DNA of 64,000 bases from Pseudomonas sp. IB20. Its GTDB lineage: Bacteria > Pseudomonadota > Gammaproteobacteria > Pseudomonadales > Pseudomonadaceae. The position numbers and the translations under genes were made by a program. The notes beneath the pieces were generated by a model. That model worked only from the letters and a program-made list of their open reading frames with translations, was not told the DNA's origin and did no database searches. Shown piece by piece: positions 32,541 through 41,448 of the stretch. The stretch is taken from NCBI RefSeq assembly GCF_009707325.1, contig NZ_CP046103.1, positions 868,001 through 932,000 on the forward strand. Reading direction: 5' to 3'. How positions within the stretch are numbered: the first letter of the stretch is position 1; every line of letters begins with the position of its first letter.

Positions 32541-32579
32541 TTGACGAATAGTTTTATAGTTGTACGATGACGTACGACA
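32541..32579 (+). promoter_or_regulatory. kdgD promoter with overlapping operator-like palindromes
   Basis: TTGACG (32541-32546), 16-base spacer, TACGAT (32563-32568). Overlapping the -10 are GTACG-ATGA-CGTAC (32562-32575) and TGACGTACGACA (32568-32579, palindromic apart from two positions). GTTGTACGAT (32559-32568) recurs inverted before the FadR-family gene. This arrangement fits repression by blocking the -10. Confidence 0.55.
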
Positions 32580-32636
32580 TCGCCACAACCAACAACAACC
32601 TTTCGACAGAAAGTCTTCGCCCAGGGTGTTCGAATA

Positions 32637-33548
32637 ATGAATCCACAAGAACTGAAGTCCATCCTCTCCCACGGTCTGTTGTCTTTCCCCGTGACCGATT
32701 TCAATGCGCAGGGTGACTTCCACCAGGCTGGCTACATCAAGCGTCTGGAATGGCTGGCCCCTTACGGCGCCACCGCCTTGTTCGCCGCCGGCGGCACCGG
32801 TGAGTTTTTCTCCCTGGCTGCCAGCGAATATTCTCAAGTGGTGAAGACCGCTGTTGATACCTGCGCCACCAGCGTGCCGATCCTTGCCGGCGTCGGTGGT
32901 TCGACCCGCCAAGCCATCGAGTACGCCCAGGAAGCCGAGCGCCTGGGCGCCAAAGGCTTGCTGCTGCTGCCGCATTACCTGACCGAAGCCAGCCAGGACG
33001 GGGTTGCCGCTCACGTAGAAGCGGTGTGCAAATCGGTCAAGATCGGCGTGGTGGTCTACAACCGCAACGTCTGCCGCCTGACCGCGCCTTTGTTGGAACG
33101 CCTGGCTGAGCGCTGCCCTAACCTGATCGGCTACAAAGACGGCCTGGGTGACATCGAGTTGATGGTGTCGATCCGCCGTCGTCTTGGCGACCGTTTCAGC
33201 TACCTCGGCGGCTTGCCGACTGCAGAGGTTTACGCCGCTGCCTACAAGGCCTTGGGCGTGCCGGTGTACTCCTCGGCGGTGTTTAACTTCATCCCGAAAA
33301 CCGCGATGGACTTCTACCACGCGATTGCCAAAGACGATCACGCCACCGTCGGCAAGATCATCGACAACTTCTTCCTGCCTTACCTCGACATCCGCAACCG
33401 TAAAGCCGGGTATGCCGTGAGCATCGTCAAGGCCGGTGCAAAAATCGCCGGCTACGACGCAGGCCCGGTGCGCACGCCGCTGACCGACCTGCTGCCGGAA
33501 GAATATGAAGCCCTGGCCGCGCTGATCGACAAGCAAGGTCCGCAGTAA
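32637..33548 (+). CDS. kdgD: 5-dehydro-4-deoxyglucarate dehydratase
   Basis: Class I aldolase-fold lyase of 303 residues that dehydrates and decarboxylates 5-keto-4-deoxyglucarate to alpha-ketoglutarate semialdehyde plus CO2. The DapA-family marks are GGTGEFF (52-58), Tyr141 in VVVYNRN and the Schiff-base Lys167 in [10 protein letters not shown], which is the KdgD-type version of the motif. AGGGTG precedes the ATG. The next gene, an aldehyde dehydrogenase, would oxidise the product. The enzyme acts in the cytoplasm on the GarD product. Confidence 0.92.
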   Translation: MNPQELKSILSHGLLSFPVTDFNAQGDFHQAGYIKRLEWLAPYGATALFAAGGTGEFFSLAASEYSQVVKTAVDTCATSVPILAGVGGSTRQAIEYAQEAERLGAKGLLLLPHYLTEASQDGVAAHVEAVCKSVKIGVVVYNRNVCRLTAPLLERLAERCPNLIGYKDGLGDIELMVSIRRRLGDRFSYLGGLPTAEVYAAAYKALGVPVYSSAVFNFIPKTAMDFYHAIAKDDHATVGKIIDNFFLPYLDIRNRKAGYAVSIVKAGAKIAGYDAGPVRTPLTDLLPEEYEALAALIDKQGPQ

Positions 33549-33557
33549 CTTATCAAC

Positions 33558-33585
33558 AAGGCCGCTGAGAGATCAGCGGCCTTTT
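33558..33585 (+). terminator. Weak terminator or attenuator between kdgD and the semialdehyde dehydrogenase gene
   Basis: AAGGCCGCTGA / TCAGCGGCCTT stem with a 4-base loop and only four T. Probably allows read-through and sets the ratio of the two enzymes. Confidence 0.6.
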
Positions 33586-33602
33586 GCGTCAGGAGAAGAT
33601 GT

Positions 33603-35048
33603 GTGTCCCAAGCCAAACGTTTTGAAAACTACATCAACGGCGAGTGGGTGGCCGGTGCCGACTACTGCAACAACATCAACCCGTCGGAGTTGTCCGATGT
33701 TATTGGCGAATACGCCAAGGCTGACGTAGCCCAAGTCAACGCTGCCATCGACGCCGCCCGTGCCGCTTTCCCGGCTTGGTCGACCTCCGGCATCCAGGCT
33801 CGCCACGATGCCCTGGATAAAGTCGGCAGCGAAATCCTTGCCCGCCGTGAAGAACTCGGCACCCTGCTGGCCCGGGAAGAGGGCAAGACCCTGCCCGAAG
33901 CCATCGGCGAAGTGACCCGCGCCGGTAACATCTTCAAGTTCTTCGCCGGTGAATGCCTGCGCCTGTCTGGTGACTACGTGCCGTCGGTGCGCCCGGGCGT
34001 CAACGTTGAAGTGACCCGCGAAGCCTTGGGTGTGGTCGGCTTGATCACCCCGTGGAACTTCCCGATTGCAATCCCCGCCTGGAAAATCGCTCCGGCCCTG
34101 GCCTACGGCAACTGCGTAGTGATCAAGCCGGCCGAATGGGTGCCCGGCTGCGCCTGGGCCCTGGCCGAAATCATCTCCCGCGCCGGCTTCCCCGCCGGTG
34201 TGTTCAACCTGGTGATGGGCAGCGGCCGTGTGGTGGGTGACGTGCTGGTCAACAGCCCGAAAGTCGACGGCATCAGCTTTACCGGCTCGGTCGGCGTGGG
34301 GCGTCAGATCGCCGTCAGTTGCGTATCGCGCCAGGCCAAAGTGCAGTTGGAAATGGGCGGCAAAAACCCACAGGTCATCCTCGATGACGCCGACCTCAAG
34401 CAGGCCGTCGAGCTCTCGGTACAGAGCGCGTTCTACTCCACCGGTCAGCGTTGCACCGCCTCAAGCCGTTTGATTGTTACTGCCGGTATCCACGACCAGT
34501 TCGTCGTGGCCATGGCCGAGCGCATGAAGTCGATCAAAGTTGGCCACGCGCTGAAAAGCGGCACCGACATCGGCCCGGTGGTTTCCCAGGCCCAGTTGGA
34601 CCAGGACATGAAGTACATCGACATCGGCCAAAGCGAAGGCGCGCGACTGGTCAGCGGTGGTGGCTTGGTGACCTGCGACACCGAAGGTTACTACTTGGCG
34701 CCGACGTTGTTTGCCGACAGCGAAGCCGCCATGCGCATCAGCCGTGAAGAGATCTTCGGCCCAGTGGCCAATGTGGTGCGCGTAGCAGATTACGAGGCGG
34801 CGCTGGCCATGGCCAACGACACCGAGTTCGGCCTGTCGGCGGGCATTGCCACCACCTCGCTGAAGTACGCCAACCACTTCAAGCGCCACTCCCAGGCCGG
34901 GATGGTGATGGTCAACCTGCCGACCGCCGGGGTGGACTACCACGTGCCGTTCGGTGGCCGTAAGGGCTCGTCTTATGGTTCGCGCGAGCAGGGTCGCTAT
35001 GCGCAAGAGTTCTACACCGTGGTGAAGACCAGCTACATCGGTTCGTAG
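33603..35048 (+). CDS. Alpha-ketoglutarate semialdehyde dehydrogenase (aldehyde dehydrogenase family)
   Basis: NAD(P)-dependent aldehyde dehydrogenase of 481 residues that should oxidise alpha-ketoglutarate semialdehyde to alpha-ketoglutarate, feeding the TCA cycle. Catalytic Glu is in LEMGGKNPQ near 255 and nucleophile Cys in GQRCTASSR near 290; cofactor motif FTGSVGVGRQIA near 228. The start is GTG at 33603 (VSQAKRFENYINGEW), with AGGAG at 33591-33595; a nearby ATG (33599) is in another frame. Substrate is inferred from operon position after kdgD. Confidence 0.88.
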   Translation: MSQAKRFENYINGEWVAGADYCNNINPSELSDVIGEYAKADVAQVNAAIDAARAAFPAWSTSGIQARHDALDKVGSEILARREELGTLLAREEGKTLPEAIGEVTRAGNIFKFFAGECLRLSGDYVPSVRPGVNVEVTREALGVVGLITPWNFPIAIPAWKIAPALAYGNCVVIKPAEWVPGCAWALAEIISRAGFPAGVFNLVMGSGRVVGDVLVNSPKVDGISFTGSVGVGRQIAVSCVSRQAKVQLEMGGKNPQVILDDADLKQAVELSVQSAFYSTGQRCTASSRLIVTAGIHDQFVVAMAERMKSIKVGHALKSGTDIGPVVSQAQLDQDMKYIDIGQSEGARLVSGGGLVTCDTEGYYLAPTLFADSEAAMRISREEIFGPVANVVRVADYEAALAMANDTEFGLSAGIATTSLKYANHFKRHSQAGMVMVNLPTAGVDYHVPFGGRKGSSYGSREQGRYAQEFYTVVKTSYIGS

Positions 35049-35074
35049 GAAACGCCCCGGTAGGCACCGGCTTG

Positions 35075-35161
35075 TGTGGGCGCTGGCTTGCCTGCGATGC
35101 AGTCACCTTGGTGCTTCAATGAGACCGAGGCGATGCTATCGCAGGCAAGCCAGCTCCCACA
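35075..35161. repeat. REP pair (REPIN) between dehydrogenase and transporter genes
   Basis: TGTGGGCGCTGGCTTGCCTG and the inverted GCAGGCAAGCCAGCTCCCAC enclose ACCTTGGT...ACCGAGG, the same inner layout as the element at 41298-41394. Confidence 0.9.
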
Positions 35162-35231
35162 GAAAGCGGCTCCTGCAGTTAAAACAGAAATGATTACCCG
35201 CAAAAAAAATAATTAGTGGGAGTACTTCTTC

Positions 35232-36596
35232 ATGCAAGCGACCAAGCCGACCCACGTCCGCTATTTGATCCTGCTCATGCTGTTTGTGGTGACCACGATC
35301 AACTACGCCGACCGGGCAACTATCGCCATCGCCGGTTCCAGCCTGCAAAAAGACCTCGGCATCGACGCGGTCACCCTCGGTTACATCTTCTCCGCATTCG
35401 GTTGGGCCTACGTGGCCGGGCAAATTCCCGGTGGCTGGCTGCTGGACCGGTTCGGCTCGAAAAAAATCTATGCCCTGAGCATCTTCACCTGGTCGCTGTT
35501 CACCGTGCTGCAAGGCTATGTGGGTGAATTCGGGGTCTCCACCGCCATCGTCGCGTTGTTCATGCTGCGCTTTTTGGTGGGCCTGGCTGAGGCGCCGTCG
35601 TTTCCTGGAAATGCCCGCATTGTTGCGGCGTGGTTTCCTACGGCTGAACGCGGCACGGCCTCGGCAATTTTCAACTCGGCGCAGTACTTCGCTACGGTGC
35701 TGTTTGCACCGCTGATGGGCTGGATCGTCTATACCTTCGGCTGGCAACACGTGTTTATCGTGATGGGCAGCATCGGCATCCTGTTCTCGCTGATCTGGCT
35801 GAAACTTATCCACAGCCCGCGCCAGCACCCGATGATCAACGCGGCCGAACTCAAGTACATCGCTGAGAACGGTGCGATGGTCGACATGGATCAAGACAAG
35901 GCCAAGGGCCAGAAAATCGACGGCCCGAAGTGGGACTACATCCGCCAGTTGCTGACCAACCGCATGATGCTCGGCGTATACCTGGGCCAGTACTGCATCA
36001 ACGGCATCACCTATTTCTTCCTCACCTGGTTCCCGGTGTACCTGGTGCAGGAGCGTGGTATGACGATTCTCAAGGCCGGCTTCATTGCTTCGCTGCCGGC
36101 GGTCTGCGGGTTTATCGGCGGGGTATTGGGTGGGTTGATTTCCGATTACCTGCTGCGCAAGGGCCATTCCCTGACGTTCGCGCGCAAGGCGCCGATCATT
36201 GGTGGGTTGCTGGTGTCGTCCAGCATCGTGGCGTGCAACTACGTGGATATCGAATGGATGGTGGTGGGCTTCATGGCCTTGGCCTTCTTCGGTAAAGGCG
36301 TTGGCGCACTCGGTTGGGCGGTGGTGTCTGACACCTCTCCGAAACAAATAGCCGGGCTCAGTGGCGGCCTGTTCAATATGTTTGGCAACCTGGCGTCGAT
36401 CAGCACGCCGATCGTGATTGGCTACATCATCGCCACCACCGGCTCGTTCAAGTGGGCCTTGGTGTTCGTCGGCGCTAACGCGCTGCTGGCGGTATTCAGC
36501 TACCTGGTGATTGTCGGCCCGATCAAGCGTGTGGTGCTCAAAGAGCCGCCCAGCAAAGGGCCAGAGCTGACCCAACTTACCGAAGCGCATTCCTGA
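35232..36596 (+). CDS. gudP: MFS transporter for galactarate/glucarate (GudP/GarP type)
   Basis: Anion:cation symporter (MFS phthalate-permease family) of 454 residues and about 12 helices. The signature N-terminus [15 protein letters not shown] and [20 protein letters not shown] closely resemble enteric GudP/GarP, which import D-glucarate and D-galactarate. The loop between halves is around residues 190-235. GGGAG lies about 11 bases before the ATG at 35232. It is followed after 11 bases by garD, so import and first catabolic step are co-expressed. Confidence 0.88.
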   Translation: MQATKPTHVRYLILLMLFVVTTINYADRATIAIAGSSLQKDLGIDAVTLGYIFSAFGWAYVAGQIPGGWLLDRFGSKKIYALSIFTWSLFTVLQGYVGEFGVSTAIVALFMLRFLVGLAEAPSFPGNARIVAAWFPTAERGTASAIFNSAQYFATVLFAPLMGWIVYTFGWQHVFIVMGSIGILFSLIWLKLIHSPRQHPMINAAELKYIAENGAMVDMDQDKAKGQKIDGPKWDYIRQLLTNRMMLGVYLGQYCINGITYFFLTWFPVYLVQERGMTILKAGFIASLPAVCGFIGGVLGGLISDYLLRKGHSLTFARKAPIIGGLLVSSSIVACNYVDIEWMVVGFMALAFFGKGVGALGWAVVSDTSPKQIAGLSGGLFNMFGNLASISTPIVIGYIIATTGSFKWALVFVGANALLAVFSYLVIVGPIKRVVLKEPPSKGPELTQLTEAHS

Positions 36597-36607
36597 GGGG
36601 CGATGTA

Positions 36608-38161
36608 ATGCAGTTGATTGAACATGCCGACTCACCGCGCTCGATCCGTTTGCACGCGCGCGACAACGTGGTGATCGTGGTCAACGACCAGGGCGTACCT
36701 GCGGGCACCGAGTTCCCGGACGGCCTGGTGACCGTGGATTTCATCCCACAGAGCCACAAGGTGACCCTGGAAGACATCCCCGAAGGCGGTCAGATTATTC
36801 GCTACGGCCAGACCATTGGTTACGCCCTGGCGCCGATTCCACGAGGTAGTTGGGTGCAGGAAGACCAACTGCGCATGCCCACCGCGCCACCGTTGGACAG
36901 CCTGCCGCTGTCCACCGAAGTGCCGCAAGCCCAGGCGCCGTTGGAAGGCTTCACGTTTGAGGGTTACCGCAACGCCGACGGCACCGTGGGCACGCGCAAT
37001 ATCCTGGGCATCACCACCACGGTGCAGTGCGTCACCGGCGTGCTGGACCATGCGGTCAAGCGCATCAAGGAGGAGTTGCTGCCCAAGTACCCGAACGTCG
37101 ATGACGTGGTGGCGCTGACCCACAGCTACGGCTGCGGCGTGGCGATCACTGCGACGGATGCGTATATCCCGATCCGCACCGTGCGCAACCTGGCGCGCAA
37201 CCCGAACCTGGGCGGCGAAGCGCTGGTGATCAGCTTGGGCTGCGAGAAACTGCAGGCCGGGCAGGTGATGCACGACAACGACAGCTCCGTCGACCTGAGC
37301 GAGCCGTGGCTGTATCGGCTGCAGGATTCCAGCCATGGGTTTACCGAGATGATCGAGCAGATCATGGCGCTGGCCGAGGTGCGCTTGAAGAAACTCGACC
37401 AGCGCCGCCGCGAAACCGTGCCAGCGTCGGAGTTGATCCTGGGCATGCAGTGCGGTGGCAGTGATGCGTTTTCCGGCATCACCGCCAACCCCGCGCTGGG
37501 CTACGCCTCGGACCTGCTGCTGCGGGCTGGGGCTACGGTAATGTTTTCCGAAGTCACTGAAGTGCGTGATGCGATTTACCTGCTGACGTCGCGCGCTGAA
37601 AGCAAAGAAGTTGCCCTAGCCCTTGTAAGAGAAATGGACTGGTACGACCGTTACCTGGCCAAAGGCGAGGCGGATCGCAGCGCCAACACCACGCCGGGTA
37701 ACAAGAAGGGCGGGTTGTCGAATATTGTCGAGAAGTCTCTGGGCTCCATCGTCAAATCCGGCAGCAGCGCGATCAATGGCGTGCTCGGCCCGGGCGAGCG
37801 TTTCAAGCGCAAAGGCCTGATCTTTTGCGCCACGCCGGCCAGTGACTTTGTGTGCGGCACCTTGCAATTGGCGGCTGGGATGAACCTGCATGTGTTCACC
37901 ACCGGGCGTGGCACGCCGTACGGGCTGGCGATGGCGCCGGTGGTGAAGGTTTCCACGCGTACGGAATTGGCGCAGCGCTGGCCGGACCTGATCGATATCG
38001 ACGCCGGACGCATCGCCACCGGGCGTGCGAGCATTGAGGCATTGGGCTGGGAGTTGTTCCACTTCTACCTGGATGTGGCCAGCGGCAAGAAGCAGACGTG
38101 GGCGGAGCAGCATAAGCTGCATAACGACATCACCTTGTTCAACCCGGCGCCCATTACCTGA
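36608..38161 (+). CDS. garD: Galactarate dehydratase
   Basis: UxaA-family dehydratase of 517 residues converting D-galactarate to 5-keto-4-deoxyglucarate, the KdgD substrate. An N-terminal SAF-like domain (about 10-85) is followed by the catalytic domain with metal/active-site motifs [10 protein letters not shown] near 175, [10 protein letters not shown] near 210, [11 protein letters not shown] near 280 and the C-terminal [12 protein letters not shown] region. GAGGGG precedes the ATG. Last gene of the sugar-acid set; a tandem REP array follows. Confidence 0.93.
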   Translation: MQLIEHADSPRSIRLHARDNVVIVVNDQGVPAGTEFPDGLVTVDFIPQSHKVTLEDIPEGGQIIRYGQTIGYALAPIPRGSWVQEDQLRMPTAPPLDSLPLSTEVPQAQAPLEGFTFEGYRNADGTVGTRNILGITTTVQCVTGVLDHAVKRIKEELLPKYPNVDDVVALTHSYGCGVAITATDAYIPIRTVRNLARNPNLGGEALVISLGCEKLQAGQVMHDNDSSVDLSEPWLYRLQDSSHGFTEMIEQIMALAEVRLKKLDQRRRETVPASELILGMQCGGSDAFSGITANPALGYASDLLLRAGATVMFSEVTEVRDAIYLLTSRAESKEVALALVREMDWYDRYLAKGEADRSANTTPGNKKGGLSNIVEKSLGSIVKSGSSAINGVLGPGERFKRKGLIFCATPASDFVCGTLQLAAGMNLHVFTTGRGTPYGLAMAPVVKVSTRTELAQRWPDLIDIDAGRIATGRASIEALGWELFHFYLDVASGKKQTWAEQHKLHNDITLFNPAPIT

Positions 38162-38176
38162 GACCTACCCGGACGT

Positions 38177-38258
38177 TGTGGGAGCAGGCAAGCCAGCTCC
38201 CACATTGATCGGTGTTGCCCGACACCGGCGTGTGGGAGCAGGCAAGCCAGCTCCCACA
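38177..38258. repeat. Two tandem palindromic REP units, 54-base period
   Basis: TGTGGGAGCAGGCAAGCCAG followed by CTCCCACA occurs at 38177-38204 and 38231-38258, each followed by an almost identical GATCGGTGTTGCCCG tail, so the unit is repeated directly rather than as an inverted pair. Confidence 0.85.
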
Positions 38259-38340
38259 TTTGATCGGTGTTGCCCGGACGAACCGGGCCGCATGGCTTAT
38301 CATTAGCCACCTGACGACACCCACCAAGGTTCTCCCCGGC

Positions 38341-39282
38341 ATGCTGGCTATCTTCCTCACCACCCTCACCATCACCGCGCCGGTGTTTGCCATGCTGTTC
38401 CTCGGTGTGCTGCTCAAGCGCATCAACTGGATCAACGACAACTTTATCCACACCGCGTCGTCACTGGTGTTTAACGTCACCATGCCAGCGCTGCTGTTTC
38501 TGGGCATTCTGCATGCCGACCTGCACTCGGCGCTCAAGCCGGGGCTGCTGATCTATTTCGCCGTTGCCACGTTGCTCAGCTTTGCCCTGGCCTGGGGTTG
38601 GGCGCTCTATCGTTGCCCGCGTGAAGACCGCGGCATCTACACCCAGGGCGCGTTTCGCGGCAATAACGGCGTGATCGGCCTTGCGCTGGCGGCCAGCATG
38701 TACGGCGACTATGGCATTTCCCTCGGCGCGATCCTCGCCGCGCTGGTGATCCTGTTCTACAACACGCTGTCGACCATCGTGCTGGCGGTGTACAGCCCGG
38801 TGATCAAGTCCGACCCGTGGAGCATCTTCAAAAGTGTGGTGGCCAACCCGCTGATCATCAGCGTGATTGCCGCCGCGCCGTTCGCGATCTTCAAGATCGG
38901 CCTGCCGGGGTGGCTGGAGTCGTCTGGCCAGTACCTGGCGGACATGACCTTGCCGCTGGCGTTGATCTGCATCGGCGGCACTTTGTCGTTGGCGGCCTTG
39001 CGCAAAAGCGGGAGCATGGCGTTGAGTGCCAGCCTGGTGAAGATGATCGGCCTGCCGCTCTTCGCGACGCTGGGCGCATGGCTGCTGGGCTTTCGGGGGC
39101 CGGAACTGGGGATTTTGTTTCTGTATTTTGGCGCGCCGACGGCGGCAGCGAGTTTTGTCATGGCCCGGGCGGCCGAGGGTAATCATGAGCTGGCGGCGGC
39201 GATTATTGTGATTACTACCTTGATGGCGGCGGTGACCACCAATATCGGGATTTTTGTGTTGCAGGCGGGTGGTTGGATCTGA
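38341..39282 (+). CDS. AEC-family (auxin efflux carrier-like) permease
   Basis: Membrane transporter of 313 residues with about ten helices in two repeats. It starts MLAIFLTTLTITAPVFAMLFLGVLLKR-like (shown in part), and has the family blocks FNVTMPALLFLGI near 50, AFRGNNGVIGLALA near 105 and LPLALICIGGTLSLAAL near 205. Bacterial relatives move small organic anions such as malonate or malate; the substrate here is unknown. The ATG at 38341 is taken because upstream in-frame sequence is REP DNA. A weak AAGG lies 14 bases before it. Confidence 0.82.
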   Translation: MLAIFLTTLTITAPVFAMLFLGVLLKRINWINDNFIHTASSLVFNVTMPALLFLGILHADLHSALKPGLLIYFAVATLLSFALAWGWALYRCPREDRGIYTQGAFRGNNGVIGLALAASMYGDYGISLGAILAALVILFYNTLSTIVLAVYSPVIKSDPWSIFKSVVANPLIISVIAAAPFAIFKIGLPGWLESSGQYLADMTLPLALICIGGTLSLAALRKSGSMALSASLVKMIGLPLFATLGAWLLGFRGPELGILFLYFGAPTAAASFVMARAAEGNHELAAAIIVITTLMAAVTTNIGIFVLQAGGWI

Positions 39283-39306
39283 AGGTTGTGGTGGGGTTGA
39301 AGGCCA

Positions 39307-39385
39307 ATCGCAGACAAGCCAGCTCCCACATTCGACCGCATGCTCATGCTGCAACTCGGTCAAGTGTGGGAGCTGGCTTGTCGGG
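39307..39385. repeat. REP pair (REPIN), tail-to-tail
   Basis: ATCGCAGACAAGCCAGCTCC at the left and GTGGGAGCTGGCTTGTC at the right, between the convergent AEC permease and decarboxylase-like genes. Confidence 0.85.
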
Positions 39386-39416
39386 TCGCCGCGCCGCTGC
39401 GATAGCTATCTAACAG

Positions 39417-39800
39417 TCACTGCTTATCTGCCTGATACGCCTCAATCACTTCCTGAGCCGCCCGAAACGCATCAATCGCCGCCGGCACGCCCGCGTACAC
39501 CGCGCAATGCAGCAGCGCTTCGCGAATCTCCTCCACCGTACACCCATTGTTCAGCGCGCCACGCACGTGGCCCTTGAGTTCCTGCGGGCACTTGAGGGCG
39601 GTAAGGGCGGCGAGCGTGATCAGGCTGCGCGTCTTCAGCGGCAGGCCTTCGCGGTTCCACACGCTGCCCCATGCGTGGTCGTTGACGAAATCCTGCAGCG
39701 GCTGGGTGAACGCGGTGGCGTTGCCCAAGGCGCGGTCGACGAACACATCGCCCATGACCTGGCGGCGCATTTCAACCCCGGTTTTTTTCTGATCGGTCAT
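39417..39800 (-). CDS. Carboxymuconolactone decarboxylase family protein (PcaC-like)
   Basis: Protein of 127 residues, the size of stand-alone PcaC. It contains the AhpD/CMD core WNREGLPLKTRSLITLAALTAL-type helix (about 50-71) and the active-site region NNGCTVEEIREALLHCAVYAGVPAA (about 84-108, quoted in part as GCTVEEI and LLHCAVYAG). In the protocatechuate pathway such proteins decarboxylate 4-carboxymuconolactone, but no other pca gene is near, so that reaction is doubtful. GAGGGA precedes the ATG, and the start overlaps the antiporter stop (ATGA). Confidence 0.8.
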   Translation of the reverse strand: MTDQKKTGVEMRRQVMGDVFVDRALGNATAFTQPLQDFVNDHAWGSVWNREGLPLKTRSLITLAALTALKCPQELKGHVRGALNNGCTVEEIREALLHCAVYAGVPAAIDAFRAAQEVIEAYQADKQ

Positions 39801-40891
39801 TGCGGTTCCCTCTTGTGTTGGCGGCGCCAGGCTTGCAGCGAGGTGAACAACAGGAAGGCCACCAGCGCTGGCAGGACGTAATACAGCATCAATTGTTCAA
39901 GCTGGGTGGCCAGCGGCATGCCAAAGGTGAACGACACCACATGCAGCCCATACACCAGGTACAGGCCCAGGAACACCAGGCCTTCGGCACGGGTGACCCG
40001 GTAGCCGGTATAAAACACTGGCAGGCACAACACAATCACGCCGAGCATCACCGGCAGGTCGAAGTCGAGGGCGTTGGGTGACACCGACAGTGGCGAGGGG
40101 GCCACCAGCGCGGTAAACCCAAGTACTCCAAGCAGATTGAACAGGTTGCTGCCGATCACGTTGCCCACGGCAATCTCCCGCTCGCCGCGCAGCGCGGCAA
40201 TCAGCGAGGTCGCCAGGCACGGCAGCGAAGTGCCGACACCGATCAGCGTCAGGCCGATGATGCGCTCCGACAGGCCCAGATCGCTGGCTACATCCACTGC
40301 CGCACCCAGCAGCAAATGCCCGGCCAGTACCAGGATCAACAGCCCGCCGAGCATCAGCAACGCGCTGCTCAGCCAGGGCGCCCTGGCCACCGTATCCAGC
40401 GTGCGTGGGCGGCGCGAATGGCGGGTCTGGTAGTGCAGCACGCCGAGGTAGGCAACCAAAGCAAGCAGCAGCAACAGGCCGTCGAACGGTGTCAGTGTTT
40501 CATTGGCCGCCAGGGTAAACACCAGCAAGCCGGCGAAAATCATTACGGGGATGTCCAGGCGCACCAGTTGCCGCGAGACCCGCAGCGGAATGATCAACGC
40601 AGCCAGGCCCAGGGTGACGAGGGTGTTGAAGATACTGCTGCCGATCACGCTGCCCACAGCGATATCGGTATTGCCGGCCAAGGTGGCTTGCAGGCTCACG
40701 GTCATTTGCGGCGCGCTACTGCCGAAGGCGACGATGCTCAAGCCGATAATCAACGGCCGCACCTTGAGGCTGGCTGCCAGGCGCACGGCGGCGCGCACCA
40801 GGATTTCGGCGCCGACGATCAGCAGCACCAGGCCGCTGATCAGTTCGATCAGGCTCCAGGGCGAGAGGGCAGTTAATGCGGAAATGGCCAA
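39797..40891 (-). CDS. Calcium/sodium antiporter, CaCA family (YrbG-like)
   Basis: K+-independent cation exchanger of 364 residues and about ten helices. Both alpha repeats are present: GSSAPQMTVSLQATLAG near 57 with GSVIGSSIFNTL, and GTSLPCLATSLIAALRG near 218 with GNVIGSNLFNLLG. The acidic Glu usual in alpha repeats (SAPE) is Gln here (SAPQ), and the second repeat has SLPC, so ion selectivity may differ. The start appears to be TTG at 40891, with AAGG five bases before it; no ATG exists until well inside the gene, and ATT two codons on is another option. The stop overlaps the next start. Confidence 0.82.
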   Translation of the reverse strand: MAISALTALSPWSLIELISGLVLLIVGAEILVRAAVRLAASLKVRPLIIGLSIVAFGSSAPQMTVSLQATLAGNTDIAVGSVIGSSIFNTLVTLGLAALIIPLRVSRQLVRLDIPVMIFAGLLVFTLAANETLTPFDGLLLLLALVAYLGVLHYQTRHSRRPRTLDTVARAPWLSSALLMLGGLLILVLAGHLLLGAAVDVASDLGLSERIIGLTLIGVGTSLPCLATSLIAALRGEREIAVGNVIGSNLFNLLGVLGFTALVAPSPLSVSPNALDFDLPVMLGVIVLCLPVFYTGYRVTRAEGLVFLGLYLVYGLHVVSFTFGMPLATQLEQLMLYYVLPALVAFLLFTSLQAWRRQHKREPQ

Positions 40892-40903
40892 AGCTCCCTT
40901 GAT

Positions 40904-41275
40904 TTAGTTGCTCATGGCTTGCACGCGAACCCGTGCAGTGCCGCTGCCCAGCATACCGAGTTGTTCGGCAGCCTTGCGTGAAACGTCGATCAGGCGCCCA
41001 CGGGTATGCGGGCCGCGGTCGTTGATGCGCAGCACCACGGACCTGTTGTTGTCGAGGTTGGTCACCTTGACCTGAGTGCCGAAGGGCAGGCGCCGATGGG
41101 CGGCGGTCAGGGCGTTCTGGTTGAAGGGTTCACCACTGGCGGTTCTGTTGCCATGGTGCTTGGCGCCGTAATACGAGGCGGTGCCGGTTTCGTCGTAGCC
41201 GTTGGGGTCGATGAGGCCGCTGGCGCAACCGGCCAACAGAGAGAACAGGGCCAGGAGGCCGAGTAGACGCTTCAT
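40904..41275 (-). CDS. RlpA-like septal ring lipoprotein
   Basis: Short RlpA-family protein of 123 residues. A lipoprotein signal ends at LAGC (Cys17), then a double-psi beta-barrel domain with YDETGTASYYGAKHHGNRTA, EPFNQNALTAAHRRLPFGT and INDRGPHTRGRLIDVSRKAA. RlpA proteins are lytic transglycosylases that cut naked glycan at septa. It lacks the C-terminal SPOR domain of full RlpA, so it is the short paralogue type. The ATG at 41275 starts the signal peptide; the ribosome-binding site is weak. A REPIN lies directly upstream. Confidence 0.85.
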   Translation of the reverse strand: MKRLLGLLALFSLLAGCASGLIDPNGYDETGTASYYGAKHHGNRTASGEPFNQNALTAAHRRLPFGTQVKVTNLDNNRSVVLRINDRGPHTRGRLIDVSRKAAEQLGMLGSGTARVRVQAMSN

Positions 41276-41297
41276 TTTCAGCAAATCCCCAATTAAA

Positions 41298-41394
41298 TGT
41301 GGGAGCTGGCTTGCCTGCGATACAGGCACCTCGGTATTTCAGTTGCACCGAGGCGATGCTATCGCAGGCAAGCCAGCTCCCACACAAGCCCACT
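41298..41394. repeat. REP pair (REPIN) between rlpA-like gene and gatB
   Basis: TGTGGGAGCTGGCTTGCCTG and the inverted GCAGGCAAGCCAGCTCCCAC surround CCTCGGT...ACCGAGG, forming a nested hairpin. Confidence 0.9.
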
Positions 41395-41448
41395 CCCACA
41401 AGGGGTCCGAGTTGGGCATGAAAGCCCACCCGGACCATTTCACCGCGA

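Noticed and set aside
35136..36635. 499-codon minus-strand frame opposite the GudP-type gene
   Set aside because: Runs through a REPIN and into the transporter complement; His/Gln/Arg-rich translation with no recognisable domain.
39417..39800. Protocatechuate pathway gene pcaC
   Set aside because: No other pca gene is present in 64 kb and the gene is coupled to an antiporter, so only the family name is kept.
31115..41394. CRISPR array suggested by several short repeats
   Set aside because: The repeats are dispersed inverted REP elements with irregular spacing and orientation; no regular spacers and no cas genes.
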